Below are positions 12,689 through 39,900 of a DNA stretch of 64,000 bases, piece after piece. Below the pieces are notes generated by a model, which was not told the origin of the DNA, searched no databases, and worked only from the letters and a program-made list of their open reading frames with translations. Source of the stretch: Mastacembelus armatus (Eukaryota; Chordata; Actinopteri; Synbranchiformes; Mastacembelidae); contig NC_046651.1 in assembly GCF_900324485.2 (NCBI RefSeq), positions 8,028,605 through 8,092,604 of the forward strand, in the 5' to 3' direction. The position numbers were made by a program, and so were the translations under genes. The stretch's first letter is position 1; each line of letters starts with the position of its first letter.

Positions 12689-15600
12689 AATTAGTGGCTG
12701 GGAGCCAATGACTGGAGGATCAGAGCAGATCTTCAGGAAGGCTGGAGAACACATGGCAAAAACGAGGAGATTTGTCCTCTGGAGATGACAGAAATATGTG
12801 TGCGTGTGTTTGTGTGTTTGGGGCAGGGGGGGCCTCAGGAAGTAAGCTTCATTAGAGTATTGCTGTACATAAGATACAGATAGTCCCCTAGGTTTCCACC
12901 TGTTGATGCACAATCTCCACAGAGCAGTGTTGTATAGGACACACACTGCAGCCACAACTACTGGACCATAACAGCTAAGAAAGCCAACAAATCCAGTCAA
13001 AGAATCTTCAGTCTAGATGTATGGTTTTCTCAGGATGGTGTCTACCTTGGGTAATGTGAGGAAGAGACGCTCAATAGCTCAATTCTCAATCGCTAATTGC
13101 ACATTAATGGATTTAAGTTGGACTGAAATGCAAATTAACTGCAACTAAAGCTAGTAACTTTAATTATCTACTTCTCTTATGAGGTAGTATCCAAACATAA
13201 GAAACTAGCTAAATCATGTATTTTCAAAAGCTAATGTGCGAATGACCAGCAACACAGGGCAAATGTAACTTTCTGACAAATGAAGTAGTTTTCTACAGGA
13301 CAGTCTTGGGGTATGAATACTAAAACTGTCGGGAAACACCTACATTTTTTTTAAACATACATTAAAAGTTAAAGAACAACCTGTAATTATATAATCTACG
13401 AAGAACTGGAAGCTACGCATATATGCTGCAGGTAAAAGGAGATTTATTAGTTTCTGGGGGTGGTAATGCAGGAGTACCTGATTAACTTGTATATACATCT
13501 GGGATATATGGATCTTGCAGCTTAAGCAGATAGTAAACACAAATGTGGGATCTATGCTTTAACAGAAGTGTTTTCAAACTGTATTTCTTGGGTTTAGGTA
13601 ATAAACGACTTTAAGTATAAAGATTAAACTGGTTGACTGGTTGATTAACTTTCCCATAAACACTGTGACATAAACACTCTGAACTTTTTTCTAACGTGTA
13701 AAAAAGTGAACCCAAAATCTAAAAAAAAAAATCTGCTGAGGACCGTAAAACGGAGGAGGACATTTTCCACTGTAAGTCCAGGTGGTGTATAGGACCAAGT
13801 GGTGTCAGTGGGGCCTATAACATTACTCTCCATCAAGTGTGCCATAGTTGGGATCATCAGACAGGTGTGTGCTAATCCTGCCCTTCCCCTCCCCCCTCAC
13901 TCTCACCACCCCTCAAAACCCCCCTCCCACCTCAGCGGGTCTCCTTCACCTGATGGCCAGGGTGCTGAGTCTGAGGAGTGTGTGTGTGTGTGTGTCTGTA
14001 CAGCTTGGTTCTTGTAGGCACAAAGAAGAGAGGGTCTGTCAGTGGCCACCTGTTGGCCAGCTGTCAGGGTCCCATTTCTGAGCCTCTTTTCCAGGCAGTA
14101 AGAACAACAGCTCTATCTATCCATCATCTACCTGTTTATATTTCCCCACCTTTTGGCATTTCCCCCCCCACTCTAATCTCATCTGTTCACAATTAATAAA
14201 TGCAACTGACATAGGAAACCTGAGTTTAATTTTCTCCCCCCCAAAAAAACAACAATCTTTTAAAAGATGAGCTGAGCTGAGAAGGAATTGAAGGAGGAGA
14301 GGGAGGACTGGGGAGTAGCTAAGTGTGTCTCATTTGATGCTGATCAATGGCTCGTAGATACCATCCTCTTCATGTCACATTACCATCTCTATAGGAGCAG
14401 TGATGGAGAGTTGGAGCTGCGGCGGAGGTGGAGGCAGAGGGCATTGTAAAAACCAAAAGATGAATGAGTGATGGAAATTGGAAGGCATGAAATGGACAGG
14501 AGGAGGAGGATGTGACAGGATGGAGTTGGATTTGGAGAAGGGAGAAGTGTGTGGAGGGGGTGGGTGGGAGGAGATGGGAAAGATAATTTCCTATGAGGAG
14601 TCTGCAGAGGATGGGGGTAGCACTGAGTGGGGGAGGTGTGTCTAATGGCTTCGGGTGCTGCCTCTATTAGGCCAAGCAGCCACTAGCTGACAGAATAAAA
14701 TGGGCCCTGAGATGATTTTTCAGCATCTGAATGTCGGAGGGGTTATTAATTTGTCACCATTAGCTGCTCCATCAGCTTTAGAGTGAGAACAAAGAGAGAA
14801 GATAGTGGTATATGTGCTCTTAACTCATAATCTATGACATTCAGTTGCTCAAAGATGACATAATCAGTATTTATAATTGACAGTTGATCACATTATTACC
14901 TACAAGGGTCACACAGAGTGATGAGGACACATACAGTTATCACCAGATTGCAGGTCTCTTCAGCTGTAGGGAGCTGAAGTTGCATCTTTCAGCTCATTGT
15001 TTTGGTTTTCTGGCCCTATACCATTTTCATTCCCCCTCATAGCATCATTTCCAACAGCAGCTGGCATCTCTGTCCAGATCGGGATAAACCCACAGTACAC
15101 TACCTGACCAGCACAGTGAAGCCTTAAGTCGCCTAATAGTCTGATATTTCCTTTAGGAGTTGGCTGAGACCAAAAACTGAGCTGAAAGGAGGATTACATT
15201 TCCCAGGTCACCTAACAATACAACTAACAGAATTAGAGCCTTTGTCTCCTTTAGCACAGAGAGACATCAAGACTTTATAAAACAAAGTCACCGCAAAAGT
15301 TGTGGAAAAATTCAACTTCCTTCAAATAAGCTCGATGACCAAAATGTCAAACGTTTTGACAATCACCGACACTGCTAACCACAGTAAGAGTCCCCACCAC
15401 TCTCTCTTTAGTTATATATGTCTGTGTGGAGGCTGCCAAGCAAATACTGCATCAGTGCTATACTACTAAAAAATAGAGTATACAGGTTGGTTCCTAGTTG
15501 TGACCAATATGTGTTAAAACTTAATACATTGATATAAACTTAGCTATATAAGCTGTGTATGTTTCAGATTAATTGACTATTTTTATACTTGTAATTTAAC

Positions 15601-15808
15601 CTACTGTATTGTATTTTTATCATAACAACAGGTCAGTATGGACCATTTAGTATAAACAGAATAAATTGTACTGCAGTATTTGTATGTAGATCAGTGTTAA
15701 TGTGTGTTTGTGCTGTTCAGCCTCTCAGGGCTCCTCTAACATAAGTACACACTTATTTAGACTCAATTACAGACAAGAATTAGTCAATGCCAGAGCAGTT
15801 ATGTGTGA

Positions 15809-15831
15809 GTGTGTGTGTGTGTGTGTGTGTG
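15809..15831. repeat. GT microsatellite
   Basis: This is a perfect GT run; a second short run follows near 15850-15862. Confidence 0.9.
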
Positions 15832-16437
15832 CATGCAAAAGTCATTATGTATGTGTGTGTGTGCAAAGAGAAAGGCAAAAGACAGAATGAACAAACCCAG
15901 TGGTATAACACAGAGGGAGCATCAGGGGCACCAATAAGAGTTGTGCACGGTAATAAACCTGCTGCTTGATTTAATGACATTCAAATCCCAAAGAACAGCA
16001 CAACATGCAGTAATTAGCGTTATGATTCAAGCTGCAGTCATGATGTGATCTTGCACCACAGTCAGCCTGGAAGTTATTGGTCGTGGATTGCCATCTAGTG
16101 GGCATTTTTGGCAAGAGCATTTTTTTTTTTTTTAAGTTTATTAAAGGAAAACAAAATCACATTTGCTCTGACTAAAAGACAGCTAATACTCACATACATG
16201 GCCTTTTAAGTTGATTAGTTCAGCCACATCTGAGATCTTGAGAGGATTCATTGAACTGTTGAATGAAACAAGACAAAAGCACATTTTTACACATTTAAGG
16301 GAATCAAGGCAGCTTGGACATGAAGGGGAAGGCCTGTAGTCACTGATACAGGTGGGATGGTCAATACCTTAACTATCTGCCCAGTTAACAGCTGAGATAT
16401 GTGCTGTTTTCTTCAAACACCACTGTAAAACTCCACT

Positions 16438-16531
16438 TGCTCCAGGTGAGGCTTGAACTCACAACCTCGGCATCACTCTGCAGGTTACTGTCTTATAAGT
16501 ACCGCGCGCTGACCGATTGCGCCACTGGAGC
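16438..16531 (-). tRNA. tRNA-Ile (UAU anticodon), with intron; copy 1
   Basis: This is a 94-nt gene with acceptor stem GCTCCAG/CTGGAGC, A box region, B box GTTCAAGCC, T stem GTGAG/CTCAC and discriminator A. The anticodon loop is CTTATAA (anticodon TAT), interrupted after position 37 by the 20-nt intron agacagtaacctgcagagtg. All stems pair (27-43 C-G, 28-42 G-C). A TTTT terminator follows within about 12 nt on the minus strand. It lies about 1.3 kb beyond the end of rhbdf1. It looks functional. Confidence 0.92.
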
Positions 16532-17818
16532 CTGTTGACAAGCTGCATTCGACACTGATAATGTGAAATAGTCCTGAAACATTAGGCCTGATCCATCTTT
16601 TATCACTTCTATCACTAAAGCCACATTTCATTTATTATTACTTCTGTCTTTCTGTTACCTCAGCTTTCTCTCTTCTTGTCCTTGTCCGCTTCCCTCTTCT
16701 TTACCCTCTGCTGTAATTCTAGTCTTTTATTCACTCAAGGTTTCTGCCATTTTCTGTTCCTCGTTTTTTCCTGTTCCTCTGTATCTTTTATTCTCTGCTG
16801 CAGCTCTTCAGATATCACGCTGCTGGTATAATTATTTCATTTTTAATGCACCGTGTCCCTTTCATTCTTCTTCTTTATTTTGCTTATGTCATGTTTTTGT
16901 GTCAATTTTCCTTCACATCCAGTCAGAGCTTTTCATTATCATCTATTCATTTTCCTTTTCTTTATGTGTTCTCATTCATACCTGTAGTGTCTGGGATTAA
17001 CAGTTTATAGAAAAAAATGACCTTCGTAGTATTGATTCTGAAATGGGTATTGATCAGTTTGTTAGGCTCAAGTCAATGAGGCCTAACTTAAATTATGTAA
17101 TAACATTTTTTTAAAAAGCCTTGAAAAATGTTTTGCTTTTGATATTCTTGAGTTTGTGAGATAATTCCTCAGTAATTGGCTGTATTTCTGTTTACATGCC
17201 TCACAGTATTTGTGAAGGAACAGCAGATACAGAAATACCTTCTGTTCTCTTATATGATTACAGCAGCAAAAGCTAACATAAACTTTAGTTCTAACAAAAG
17301 CCCAGTGTTTTAAACAGCATTGTGTCATTCATTGTTATTTACCTTCACTTTTCCTTTTGTACTAGCCAAGAAAACTCACCTGAGAAGTACCTTTGGTCCT
17401 CCTTTGTGTGCAGCACTAATTACATCCCCCCTCCCTCCAACAATACAAGCAAAGTTCCATGTGGCTATTAGGTCCAACCGTGGCCTTGCTGCACTAAAAT
17501 GCCTCCCTCTTCAGGGCCAAAAATACTAAAGGATAGGTGGAGTCATTTTCTGTGTTAACAGGATTTTCAACAACTTAAAACAATTCTTAAAACAAGTCTT
17601 AACCCTCAACGGCACTGATCTCAAACTTTGATATAGATTATATGATTGGAACAATATGTTACTTAGAAGTGACTATAGAAAATAATTTCATGGCCATTTA
17701 CTTTCAGGATCCAGTGGCCTGAGTTTAAGCCTCAACCTCTCCTGAAGCTGTTAGATTTAGGTTTCTGGTGATATCTTTAGTGAGCAGGCAACACACAAAA
17801 GAGAAAACCTTAAGTGTT
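16532..17818. other. spacer between tRNA copy 1 and the rhbdf1 3' end
   Basis: This is mostly T- and C-rich sequence from 16600 to 16930 with no gene recognised. A 7-bp inverted repeat (GTTAGGC and GCCTAAC) sits near 17060-17086. Confidence 0.5.
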
Positions 17819-18649
17819 TTTATTGTTTATTGTCAGGTAGCTAAAACGCCACCACATTGAATAAAAAAAACCCCTCTGTAATTGCTTTCACAATGGAAAA
17901 GATGAACATACATGTGTGCTATTTACAGATGTGACACAGTGTGAATACAACAACAAAAAAAAAATCAATCCATCTGTGACAGAAGTGCATTAAAGGCTGT
18001 AGCGTAAAATAAAGCTGCCAGGGTGGTACAAATGATATTTTACATGATTTGATTTGATGATAAAAGTGTTTCCACAAACAGGACCCAGAATGTCAGAAAC
18101 TGCTGACACAGACAGACGGCACAAAAAGACATGTGTTTGCAGTTGTGTGTTTGTAAGGCACATTTGAGCATTTCAGAGGGGGTCTCATTTCTTTTTACTT
18201 TAAGAACTTCCAGTAAATAGACAAGACTGACATCAATAAAAAGAAAATTAAAAAAAATAGTTGTGACTCTCCTCCAGTGTGTCTGGTCATTGACTAGCCC
18301 AGCTAGAGATCAGTCACACATAAATCAGGTGTTAGTCTGTTTCAGTCAAGTTTTGTTCCATGGACGTGAATATTTTTATTTAGAGGGAAGTCTTCATGCA
18401 GAGCCTTTATTCATACTGCGCCTACTGAAACCTTTCCAAGCAGTAGGCTACAGCAAGTACTGTAGACATTCACAGGTCCACCTAAAATCCTGAAATGCTG
18501 AGGCCATTCCAGGAGAAATGTTCCTATTCAATCACAAGTTGCACTGCAGCTGAATAATTTTCGAGCATCAGCAACATCCAATGCTGCGACCGGTCCAGCT
18601 TCAGTGCACGTCAAAGAGACAGTCCCGCTGACGTTTCGAATGCTGACGC
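17819..18649 (-). other. rhbdf1: rhbdf1 3' UTR with poly(A) signals
   Basis: Downstream of the TGA stop on the minus strand there is about 830 nt without another gene. Two AATAAA hexamers on the minus strand, at 17819-17824 and 17826-17831, make a plausible transcript end. The exact 3' end cannot be fixed from sequence alone. Confidence 0.6.
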
Positions 18650-31500
<12,851 letters not shown>

Positions 31501-31869
31501 GCTCGCTGTCTCCCCCTACACCTGCCAGCTGGACAATCCAAACAAACACAAAAATTCATTTGTAGGATAATCAAAGTACACTCAGAGACATATGACAGCA
31601 AAAAACGTTCAACTGTCAAAAGCCAAAAACCAAAACTGACCAGCGGTGAACTGAGAACTTTAAGCCATTGGACAGTATGTGCAAATGTTTACATAAATTC
31701 AGCTGAAAAAATCCACAGAGGGGCATGTGAGAAACAAAGTTGTCCAGTGACTCAAAGACAGTCTATTCCTCATTGTCATCCACATAGAGTATAAACCATT
31801 TCTACTGCTGTGCCACTTCAGCTGAAGTCAGGTTTTTCCAGTGACTGACAGTCCAGGTTAAAACTTAAC

Positions 31870-31963
31870 TGCTCCAGGTGAGGCTCGAACTCACAACCTC
31901 AGCATCACTCTGCAGGTTACTGTCTTATAAGTACTGCGCGCTGACCGATTGCGCCACTGGAGC
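31870..31963 (-). tRNA. tRNA-Ile (UAU), with intron; copy 3
   Basis: This is a complete cloverleaf with GCTCCAG/CTGGAGC, the TAT anticodon and the identical 20-nt intron. Pair 28-42 is A-U here, a compensatory change relative to the G-C and G-U copies. A TTTT run follows about 6 nt downstream on the minus strand. It lies in the first intron of rhbdf1, in the same orientation, about 350 bp upstream of the start-codon exon. Confidence 0.92.
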
Positions 31964-34900
31964 TGCTGCAAACCTGTGGATCTAGTAGTGTTTTGCAACA
32001 ACAGTAGTGCTCCAGTACCACAAGATGGAGCTAGGATTCTCACTGGGTATTGTTCTCGCCTGATACGGGGACACACATAGGCCCTCTATGAGCAGACAAA
32101 GCCGAGAGAGATGTTATTACTCCCTGTTAAATGTGACATTTTTATTCAAGGATAAGTGGTCTGAGTGCAGCAGGCAGAGGGAGTATGACAGCAAGAGAAT
32201 GGCAGATTTACTGTAATAACTGAGTTCCACAAACAAAGGGAAGAGCACAGAATAAAAAGCCAAAGCCGCCACTCATCCTGCTGGTTAATGGATTTAAAGG
32301 TAAAAGTAGCATTTGAAGAGTCAAAGGGCTTTTCCTGCTTCACTGTTTCACTGGAAGTTGTGTGGGAATAATTGAGACATGTCTCCACTTCTATTAAAAT
32401 CAGTTACCCACTGGTCAATTTGACAATGGTACCTTTTAATACTAAGTGGCAACAAAACTAATCATTTTCCCCATTACAAATGTATTTTAAAGATCTTGAG
32501 CTCATTGGGTGGAGCAAGAACTCAAACCCTCAACACCTTTCTGCTGCTTACAGTGAAACTGGTGCCACATAGTAACAGCATTTAGTTATGCACTGAACTA
32601 TATTTCCTCCAGGTGACTTTTTTACCATTTTCACTGGACTTAATTTAAAAGGAACACCTCTTGAGTCTTAAAAATGCTATATATGGTTCCTCTAAAATAG
32701 AAAAGATAAAGTTGCCAAGTCCATCAGGACTCACCAGCATCAGCATCAGCATCAGCACCGTTGACATGATAGTGAGGAAATATAACACAGTGGACGTGCT
32801 TTTATAAAAAGGCCGTTTTAAATGTAAATGGGAGTCAGATAATGAAGTGATATTTTCAGTCAAGGTTATGAAGGAGTTGTGACTGAAATGCACCAAGTGA
32901 CATTAAACAAACTTATCCATGCTCTCTAATGGACTAACTGTGTAATGGAAATTATATGCTATCATATTTTGTTTTCTATAAAGTTTCCTCTTAATATTCA
33001 GCTAACATCACCAACACCAATATATCAGCAATAAGCAAAGGCCTGGCCCATTTACATAAAGGATAAGTAAACTTAGATTTAGTAAATTCTCTTCTCTCTT
33101 GAAAGCTTTTTAGGCATCATTGATGAGGCAAAATAATATTGGTCTGCCTCTAGGATAGGCTTGTTGTGATAAAAGGCCTTGATTATTAGTTTTATAGCAG
33201 TAATTTTATTGGTAGTAGTTTTCTCTCTGTTGTGTCTGCATGTCTACCTTTCTCTTTCATCCACTCGCTTCACTAAAATTACATTTAATGTGAAAAAAAA
33301 AAACGTCTGAGCTGCAGCTGAGTTTGGGATAACATTACTATTTCTCTGGTCTGGTGGTATCTTAGGCCAAGGGAAGTCATTGAGCAGGAGTGAAGAGACT
33401 ATTACTGGATAATAGGACATCTGCACAGGGCTGCAGTGTGACCACCAACAAGGAGCTCCCATAGCCCTCAGCTGTGAATCATTCTGTGATTTATTGCTGT
33501 GAAAGAAATTACAGGCTCCCCTCTCTCTTGCCATAAAATCATTAGCCCAACAATAATCTCTTCCATCATACATGGTATGATATTTGGACTTCTTGCCAAA
33601 GCTGAGTCTATTGAGCTGTAAGATAAGCAACACCAGCAGCTGGAGGACTTCTTTATACACACCAGCACAGATGGGATTGGTTGCACATGCAAAGATTCAG
33701 TCCAGACACAAACAGGAAGGAAAATCCCCCTCTGGATAGTCTCACTTGCTAAATACATTTAAGTTTACATTCTCGTTTCTGGTGTACTTGCTTTCAAGTC
33801 TTGTCTATATAGATAATGATCTCCTACATTTCCCAGGAGGCTATACAGCAATGCCTACAGGTGTGAACTTGTGGCTGTCAGTAAACTGGGGATGTTTGGA
33901 CAAATAAAGTCTCATTGCTCAGCTACAGAAGGGAGCAGTAGCAATGAGGACATGTTTCCATGCAGTTCAGAACTGTCAAACACATCATGGCTTGTTGTGC
34001 CGCATACTGATCGACTGAGGTTACTGGGGGCGTGGATGTTTGTATTTCTCTCTTCTCTTCTACAATGACTGTGACATTGTATTACTCATTAATGTCAGTG
34101 CCAAATTATAAATTTAGATTTATGATTTCAAACTGTATGAAATAAATTCTCAAGGTTGGCAAAATATTTTTAGCTTACCTGGCAGCACCACTGACCTTAA
34201 GTTCAGTTGTGTACAGTGATGTAGTTTTTGACATGAGAAAAAACCGGAAGAAGCACAAATGACATATACACGCTGTACTGACTAAACTCTTGACTTAACA
34301 AATTCCTGGTGAAGAGATGTGTAAGGCACTCATTTGTCATTTTGAGAATACGTACATTATGTGGATATTCTGTACACACAGAGAATAAAAACACAAACAT
34401 GCAGATCGGCTTCGTGAAAAAATGTAAAACCAAAGCCGGGTTGAACAAAGTTGACTTTGATTCCTTTTGCCTGTCAGTGTTTTGGTCTCTCTGTGGTCAT
34501 ATGTGGAAGCGTCAGCGCTCTTTTACAGTCACAGAGGATAAACACACCCCTGCAAATAGAAACCTTCGCCAGAACAATCCATAACCACATCCTTGGTTTA
34601 TTCTGCAGTGGTGACACACACTGTTTGTTTGTGTGCACACTGGCATGAGCACAGTCACTCTCAAAAGTGCATAAACATGCACATGCAGACACACTCACAT
34701 GCACACATTATATAAACACTTGACTGCCTCTCCCTCCATTGGGCCGAACAAGACATGCCATGTGGCCCAAAACCGATCCCCTCAACAAAAATCACCAATT
34801 GTTATTCCATGATCACGGCCTCTCTCTTTGTTTATGACAGAGAGATTAGGGACTGTAATCTTTGTGCTGTACGCCACATGGCATCATCCTGCTGTCAGGC

Positions 34901-36952
34901 CACAGAGGCTCATACCGACCCCTGACCGGACGGCGGTACCACCACTGTGATGGTGTCATCAGCACCCAGCAGGAAGTGGTTTCTACCAAACCGTTCGTTC
35001 TCAAAGTGGCAAAAGTGAAAGTTACAGTCATTGTAGAACTGTCTCACTGCAGTGAAGTAACAGTGCTTTAAGAAAAAACATCAAATTGTCGGTGTTTTAT
35101 TCTATGTGGGTTGAGACTTAACAGTCAAAGATTAGAAAACTGTCACCTACACGTTCAAAGGTGTTGACTACTATTGAACTTTTCCTCTCAGATGTATAAT
35201 AAGAGATGGTAACAGCCATGAAAGATTCTCATGTTGCTATCAATTTCCAACTAATAAAAAAACATCCTGGGACAACTGTTGTCTCATTCACACCATCACT
35301 GATATCAAGTAATATAAGAAGCAACACAGGAAATGAGAAACCTCTGTGCAGCGCTGCACCGTGTTGTGTCTATAGGGGATGTAGCAGAACAGCAGAGTAA
35401 TTGGATCCTTTTTACATATGGTGACATTTCCTGACATGCTGAGACAGAATAAAACAAAGGCATCCCTTTGGCACCGAAGCAAGACTTGTCCTGACACCGC
35501 TCCCTGATTCTCCCCCGAGTGCATGTCTATAGGCTTTAATATTCAATAGCTCTTTATGTTAAGCAGTCCAAAACCTAATCTCTGCTCTGGTTCCTTTTAT
35601 TCTCCCACCCTCCTCTTCACTTTCTGTCTTCTTTCTCTTTTCTGCCCCTTCCTTCATGCTGAGGTTTTCTTCTGTTAACACACAAAGAGCTACTATTTAT
35701 TCTGCTGCTTTACATTAAATGTTCTGTTAGAGTCGCAGGTCGACAAAGCAGTTTTTTGTATACTAGTACTATCAGTGTTTTTAAGTAACTTGCTGGTGGC
35801 CAAATAACAAGCTTCCTTAAAGTCTAAAGGTAAAGGTAAAGCAAAAGCTAAAACAACATTGCTTATTTCAGTTTTCAAACAGAGGAAGAGTCATGCTCGT
35901 TCCTTTGCTCACCAAGTGGAAGGTGCTGTAAAAGTGACAATTACCAGTGCAATTCCAAGTTAATGGGTTGGAGACTCAGGAGCAGATTAATTCCTCAGAC
36001 AGTCCAGGGAGGTTTGAGCTTTATTACACTGGCTTTGCTCTGCTCTAATTGGCACTACAACCTGCCCAACAGCACCTCCGGGCCCATTTTAAATTTTGTG
36101 TTTTTTCAGGACATTACTTTGGAAAGTAGTGTTCATGGGAACATCCCAACAAAACTTACCTCAAGAAAACAGCCTGCTCCATGTGAGGTCTTTAAAAATG
36201 ATTTTCTTGGACTCACAACCAAAAAAACATATGTTTTTGAGGGTTTGAATAATTAAACTGAAAGACAGACATATGCACATCAGATTATTTAACCTCTTAA
36301 GAAACTTTCATCATCAAACCTACCTAGGGCGAAAAAATCACTTACAGGAACAGTTTTACATTTTGCTTATTTGCTTTCCAACTGCTATCACTGTCTATAT
36401 AGTTATGGTTCTACAAATGAACATTGAATAAATGAGCAGCTGGACATAAATTAAACTCACTTTATTCCACAACTTGATATTCTACAAAATACAAAATATG
36501 TGTTCTTAGATGAGCTTAGTGTTGGTAGGAAGATTTTTCTTACGCTTGGACAGACACATGCTCAGTTTTTGGCTTTAGCTTTGTACTTACTGGCACACAT
36601 ATTAGAGCGGTATCAATATTCTCATCTGATACGTCTGAATACAGCCCCCACAAAAAACACCACAAGTTTAAAACCATTTCAACTTCAGATACCAAACATG
36701 ATGCATTCAGCTCTTCTACACATCCATTTGTACATGAAAATCCTCAAAATCCTCTATATCTATTTGGTAATATTTGGTCATCCAGTATTATTTTGATGCA
36801 ACAAAGCATGACTAGCTCACATAGTTTAACTGTGAATTATGTTTTTACCCTTCAAAACTCCACCCCCCACTACAAGGCTATATATATGTTCTGGCCAGAT
36901 GTTACAATCATAACACAGTAGGTCATTTCCTCCCTGTTTGCGGAGTTAATAA

Positions 36953-36980
<28 letters not shown>
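36953..36980. repeat. GT microsatellite
   Basis: This is a perfect GT run in rhbdf1 intron 1. Confidence 0.95.
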
Positions 36981-36983
<3 letters not shown>

Positions 36984-39900
36984 CTGCTGCTACCTACACA
37001 AACAAGCACTAATAAATGATGAAACAGCTGCCAAATGGAGAGAAATAGCATCAACAGAGAAAACCTCCATGTATCATTTCCTTGCCAGCATCTTATCCAA
37101 CTTGTACTGTGACTTTCTGACAGACTGAGGCTTCTGTGACTCTACATTATCACCCTCTGTAAGACTCTTATGTGACTCACCCCAATCTGTGAACACTTAC
37201 ACAATGAATTAGAAATACCAAACAGTCTGTCACTGCAATAAAACACTGGTACTTAATTCATTTATGTGTTTGATTATTCTCCAAAACCCACTGACAGAGA
37301 CACACACAGCCAGGGTCTCATGAGATGAAGCCTAAACACTGCTTTGATTGTTTTGTGGTATATGTCTTTCATCTCATTACAACAGATTATGCAACAGTGA
37401 GCAATTCATTAGTCAGTCGGCCACTGTGCCGCTATGCCTCAAATCTCATCAGCGTGCAGGGAGGCTGACACACGCCCCTTCCATTTACACACACATACAA
37501 TACAAAACCACACATGGATCACACATACAGGAAGCTGCTACTAAAGCTACGCAAGCGACACATATTACTATAGAAAGGTATAAAAGACCATGGTCAGACT
37601 GATTTCTTGCTTCAGACAGGAGAGGATCAGTGTTACCAGCTTGTGTGTCTTAAAATTCAAAACATATTTCCTGAAGTGCCTCTTACGTGCTATTGCGAGA
37701 AGGGCCTTTGAAGCCTTGTAGCCCCTACCCACTCCCTGGTGATGCTTGGATTTCTCATTACCTTTACTAAAAAGGATGAACATATTCAAAGTGATTTTTC
37801 CATCTGCTGTACACCATATGCCACAGTGAGAAACTCTCAAAAGCTTCAGGTAGAAAACCAGCAGCCCCACTGGTCCTTCTGTATCAGAAAACTGTCAGGC
37901 AACTTCAAACGCAATCTGGTAGTAATGCAGAAGCTCCAGTGATGGTATAACCTATTTATAGTAAATATGAATGCAATGTTCTTTTGTTGTTTCAATACTA
38001 CATATAGGTGTTAACAAAAAAGAAATGCCGTCTGCTGTGGTAGAGGTGGTGCTGTGCCACAGCTGGTCAGTCTGTGCTGACTTCACCTTGAGGGTGTTTA
38101 TAGGGGTCCCACTGTGCCCCTTGCCAGTTAATAATAAAAATATAAAGTATAGGAAATATTTACACTATGAGAAGCAAATCACATATAAAATCCAAGTATG
38201 TGAAGGACTTTTTTATAGATCAAAACAATAAACTGAGAAAATAATTGGCAGAAAATTTGATAATGGAAATATTCATTAGCTACAGATCTAAAAATCGACT
38301 TATTAATATGTGGTTAAACCTCATATGCTTCAGAGGGATGTCTTTCTCCTCTGTTAGGGTGGTCTTTTGGCCCTATTAAATAAGGGAATGGCATAGCAAA
38401 GCTGCTTAACTACACAGATAAACAGTAGCACAGACAGTCAGAGCAGATCAGGGGTCAGGCAGACATGCTTTTTCTGCTTTTGAGCACAATCATCTCTCTC
38501 TACCACTCAGCCGTCGAAGCAGGGGGATTTAATTGGCAACTTGAAACCAGGGCAAACACAGAGAAATTCAAAATCCTCAGCTAAACTTCTCCCACTCTTG
38601 GCACTGCTTAATCAAAAGCTCTCAGATCTTTCTCACAGTGAGAAATATCTACCATGAAATTCATCAAACGATGATTAAAGGATTGGCTACTGCTATCACG
38701 TGTTTCCTACTGTAGATAGACATGTGGCCTGCGGGGAAGCTGCTTTTACATCTCACAAGCAGGGAAAGAACCTAGACTGGCATATATTCAAACCTCAACC
38801 CAGTGCACTTCATTTCACACCCACACATTTCTGACAAAGCAGTCTGCACAGGAAGAAAGGAAGGAAAATCATAAGAGCTGTCAAAAAAAACATCAAGGTA
38901 TCTGCTGTTGGCATCAGTAATAACCCCAGCACATCAAATGTTTATAGTCAATGCAGATGATATGACATTAAAACGTTGCATTGAATGACTGCAAGTCTTC
39001 TACCAGTGTTAACATGACTGTGGTCACATGACTCACACTGCCCCCGTCTGCAGGTGACCTGATATGTGTCAAGGCAGAGAGAAGAGGGAAATACAGATGA
39101 AGAGATTAAAAAAAAGCTGAAAAAGACATTTATGTGGTGTTGGGAGAAGATAAAAGGAATGAAAACATAGAGAGTGAGGAGGAAAAAAGCGCAGAAACTA
39201 AAGGAAATTCATTGAAGCAAAGCAGCGTGACACTATGGGCAGGGAAAAGAGAGACGAAGGATGGAAATTTTCCTTCTCAATCAAAAACAGTTGTCTACCT
39301 TGCATATGCATGTCTAAACAACATGTGACTTCCATTTGCATAGTTTCAGTGTGTGGGCTTGCTGCATGAGTAAAAATGCAGGATATGTGTGCATGAGAGT
39401 GTATGTGCATGCATGTTTGTGCTTGTGAAGTCATACCTCTATGCATTTGGTGAGGGTGTGAGTCTGTGTGCATGCCTGTCTTTCTGCTTTGCCAAACATC
39501 TGCATTAGTTTACCTGTATCTGCCTCTGAGCCCCAGAGTTTAGTTTGGGTGCAGCTGCAGAGACGACAGTGCATGAAGCCCTCGCACCAGCGTGCACGTC
39601 GTTACCCCAGTGAGTAACGGACGAACGTTACCTGAAACTAGTTTTCAGGCGTATTACAACAAAATGCTAGTTTGTCCTTGCAATGTAGACTGTGGAACTA
39701 AATGAAGAGAAGCACATTCATTAAAGCTTTGAATAAAAGCAGTCCATATTAAGTGATTCACTCCTTGTCAGGTTAAACAATAAAGCTCTGCAGCAGCAAG
39801 GCACTGCAGCAGAACTGACCTGATGGACAAACTCCCTTAATAAAAAGCCAGCCCTGTCATTTATCAGTCCAACTGCTCCAACACCTCATGGCACATTCGA

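Larger units (their letters stand above)
1..16437. other. intergenic region, no gene recognised
   Basis: Open frames here are short, lie over simple repeats or purine-rich tracts, and match no family I recognise. The content is microsatellites, purine-rich stretches (3915-4230, 6890-6960, 14280-14600), a poly(T) tract at 9235-9252, one diverged interspersed repeat, and an isolated NF-E2-type word at 10535-10545. Some moderately GC-rich low-repeat stretches (about 5970-6050, 10560-10720, 14640-14760) could be conserved noncoding elements, but that cannot be judged without other genomes. Confidence 0.6.
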